In this document: one piece after another, positions 40,006 through 41,258 of the stretch
Position numbering within the stretch: position 1 is the first letter of the stretch
Layout of the letters: every line of letters starts with the position of its first letter
NCBI RefSeq assembly: GCF_011067745.1
Contig: NZ_JAAMPJ010000024.1
Coordinates: forward strand, 1-41,258
DNA: 41,258 nt
Direction of reading: 5' to 3'
Source: Lentzea alba
GTDB lineage: Bacteria; Actinomycetota; Actinomycetes; Mycobacteriales; Pseudonocardiaceae
The notes under the pieces: generated by a model
Databases searched by the model: none
What the model was told of the DNA's origin: nothing
Seen by the model: the letters and a program-made list of their open reading frames with translations, nothing else
Made by a program: the position numbers and the translations under genes

Positions 40006-40848
40006 TCACCGCGCCCGAGCGCGCCGGCGGACCAGCAGGACTCCACCGGCCGTGAGCAGGATCAGCACGACGACGAACGGCACCGGCCCAATCGCGGTGA
40101 ACCACTCCACCAGCAGGCCCTGCAGCCGTCCCGCGCCGTCGACCACCGGGTCCGACGGGTCTGCCCCGCCGAGGAACAGCCGCAGTTCGTAGACGCCGTA
40201 GTAGGCCACGTACAACCCGACGAGCACCAGCAAGGCGCCGCCGAGCCGGGACGCGTGCGGCAGCAGCGAGCGGGCCCGTCGGGTCACCACGTCGCTGGCG
40301 AGCGCGGTGCCGATTGCGAGCACCGTCACCACCAGGCCCATGCCCACCGCGTAGGCGAGAAACGCCGTTAGACCCTCCACCAGGTCGCCGCTGCGCAGCG
40401 TCGATCCTGCGACGGCCAGGAACGGGCCGATGGTGCACGACAGCGAGGCGATCGCGTACGCGACGCCGTAGCCGAACATCGACCCGATGTGCCGGGTCGG
40501 CGCTCCCCTACTGGGTTTGGGGATCAAAAGCGTGATCTCACGGCCCATCAGCAGCAAGGCGCCCACCACGACGAGTGCGAGTCCGATCGCCACGGTGACG
40601 AACGGCAGGTAGCGCTGCACCGACGAGGCGACCACGGAGAACGCCAGGCCGAACAGGCCGAACACGGTGACGAACCCGAGGGTCATCATCGCGCTGGAGA
40701 CCACGGCCCTGGTCAGCAACCGCGTGCGGGACTGCTCGCTCGCGCCGGAAACGACGAGCGCGAGGTAGGCGGGCAGCATCGCGAACCCGCACGGGTTGAC
40801 CGTGGCGACCATGCCGGCCACCACGGCCACCAGCAGTGTTTGCGTCAT
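40006..40848 (-). CDS. ccdA: Cytochrome c biogenesis protein CcdA/DsbD-type
   Basis: A 280-residue membrane protein with about seven helices. VAGMVATVNPCGFAMLPAYL holds the first conserved Cys in NPCG and IASLSCTIGPFLAVAGSTL the second, the redox pair that carries electrons across the membrane from thioredoxin. The reduced protein passes electrons to an extracytoplasmic thioredoxin-like partner, here encoded directly upstream with an ATGA overlap. The last helix (VPFVVVLILLTAGGVLLV) ends in a basic tail. Confidence 0.92.
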   Translation of the reverse strand: MTQTLLVAVVAGMVATVNPCGFAMLPAYLALVVSGASEQSRTRLLTRAVVSSAMMTLGFVTVFGLFGLAFSVVASSVQRYLPFVTVAIGLALVVVGALLLMGREITLLIPKPSRGAPTRHIGSMFGYGVAYAIASLSCTIGPFLAVAGSTLRSGDLVEGLTAFLAYAVGMGLVVTVLAIGTALASDVVTRRARSLLPHASRLGGALLVLVGLYVAYYGVYELRLFLGGADPSDPVVDGAGRLQGLLVEWFTAIGPVPFVVVLILLTAGGVLLVRRRARAR

Positions 40849-41258
40849 GCCAGCGTGCTCAGCCTCTGCTTCAGGTCCTGTTCGGACAGTTGGCTGGTCA
40901 CGATGTCGACCTTGCCGGAGGCGTCGATGAAGGCGTAGGCGGGCTGGGCGGTCACGCCGAACCGCTTCCACACCGCGCTGTCCTCGTCGGCGACGTGCTG
41001 GAACGACTGCAGGTTGTACTTCTGCACGAACTGCTGCATCGCGGGAATCTTGTCCTGCGCGGCGACGCCCAGGAAAGTGACTTTCCCGGAGTGTTCCTTC
41101 GAGGCCGCCGCCATGCCTGGCGCTTCGCGCTGACACTTGGGACACCACGGCGCCCAGAACCACAGCACGACCGGTTTTCCGGCCAGGTCAGCGCCGTTGA
41201 GGTCCTTGCCGTCGACGGTCTTGGCGGTGAACTTCAGCTGGTCCGGCACCTCGGGAGC
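40845..41258 (-). CDS. TlpA/DsbF-like thioredoxin-fold protein (5' end outside the window)
   Basis: The visible 137 or so residues are the mature thioredoxin domain: LKFTAKTVDGKDLNGADLAG, VLWFWAPWCPKCQREAPGM with the active CPKC, then FGVTAQPAYAFIDASGKVD with the cis-Pro. The signal peptide or lipoprotein part lies beyond the window. It resembles the secreted mycobacterial DsbE/DsbF proteins. It would receive electrons from the CcdA protein encoded next. Confidence 0.92.
   Translation of the reverse strand, partial: APEVPDQLKFTAKTVDGKDLNGADLAGKPVVLWFWAPWCPKCQREAPGMAAASKEHSGKVTFLGVAAQDKIPAMQQFVQKYNLQSFQHVADEDSAVWKRFGVTAQPAYAFIDASGKVDIVTSQLSEQDLKQRLSTLA

Overview
The window is high-GC DNA with frequent GTG and TTG starts, tightly overlapping stop/start codons, PucR, MarR, DUF3040, SPW-type and STAS/HATPase proteins. 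This points to an actinomycete, most likely of the Pseudonocardiaceae type; I infer this from gene content and cannot name a genus. No rRNA, tRNA, CRISPR array or intact mobile element was found.

Layout. The first 9 kb is worn: fragments of integrase-type transposases (3-89, 262-523, 1660-2018, 8702-8812), a STAS protein, an intact rifampin-phosphotransferase/PEP-synthase-like enzyme (2266-4701), a frameshifted nuclease/ATPase-like gene (5119-6919) and a MarR-type regulator divergent from a DUF998 membrane protein. From 8.9 to 11.6 kb a YtrA-type GntR regulator and a DUF5808 membrane protein face a small protein and a CPBP protease across a clear operator. From 11.7 to 14.6 kb more decay is seen: a 5-formyl-THF cyclo-ligase fragment, a cation/proton antiporter cut short by an amber codon and a doubly frameshifted MerR gene. 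From 14.6 to 26.3 kb lies a monovalent-cation region: TrkA/TrkH potassium uptake, a decayed RCK gene, a membrane/YbaB fusion protein, PucR, NfeD plus SPFH, DUF3040, NhaA and a second antiporter operon. From 26.4 to 33.3 kb are TetR/glycosyltransferase/DUF6653, a methyltransferase/ABC exporter operon and an FAD monooxygenase/DUF3040/ICMT group. From 33.6 to 41.3 kb are a stand-alone RCK protein, DUF4142, a two-component system with a lipoprotein, SRPBCC plus MarR, an SPW-like protein, a three-helix-bundle protein and a TlpA/CcdA pair.

The most interesting structure is not a gene. A 19-nt core, GCCGGGAAGYCTGGTCGGC, occurs seven times, always outside intact genes. In six cases it lies in the sense orientation between the apparent promoter and the ribosome-binding site of the next gene: DUF998, membrane/YbaB fusion, nhaA, antiporter operon, methyltransferase/ABC operon and FAD monooxygenase. 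The seventh lies upstream of the amber-truncated antiporter but about 1 kb away. Several copies are followed by a hairpin that would compete for the core's 3' end, and one is followed by an intrinsic terminator before its gene. This looks like a family of cis-regulatory RNA leaders, plausibly responding to cation or pH stress. The two genes encoding the same unnamed membrane module are both under this leader, which ties that unknown family to the antiporters.

A second duplicated leader precedes both RCK genes (one intact, one gutted) and contains a 12-13 bp hairpin plus a TTGCACARTGC-N5-TCCGS box, which also occurs before the DUF4142 and zinc-ribbon genes. A third recurring element, GTCAGGTTC-N19/20-AGGATG, precedes three other genes and looks like a promoter for an alternative sigma factor.
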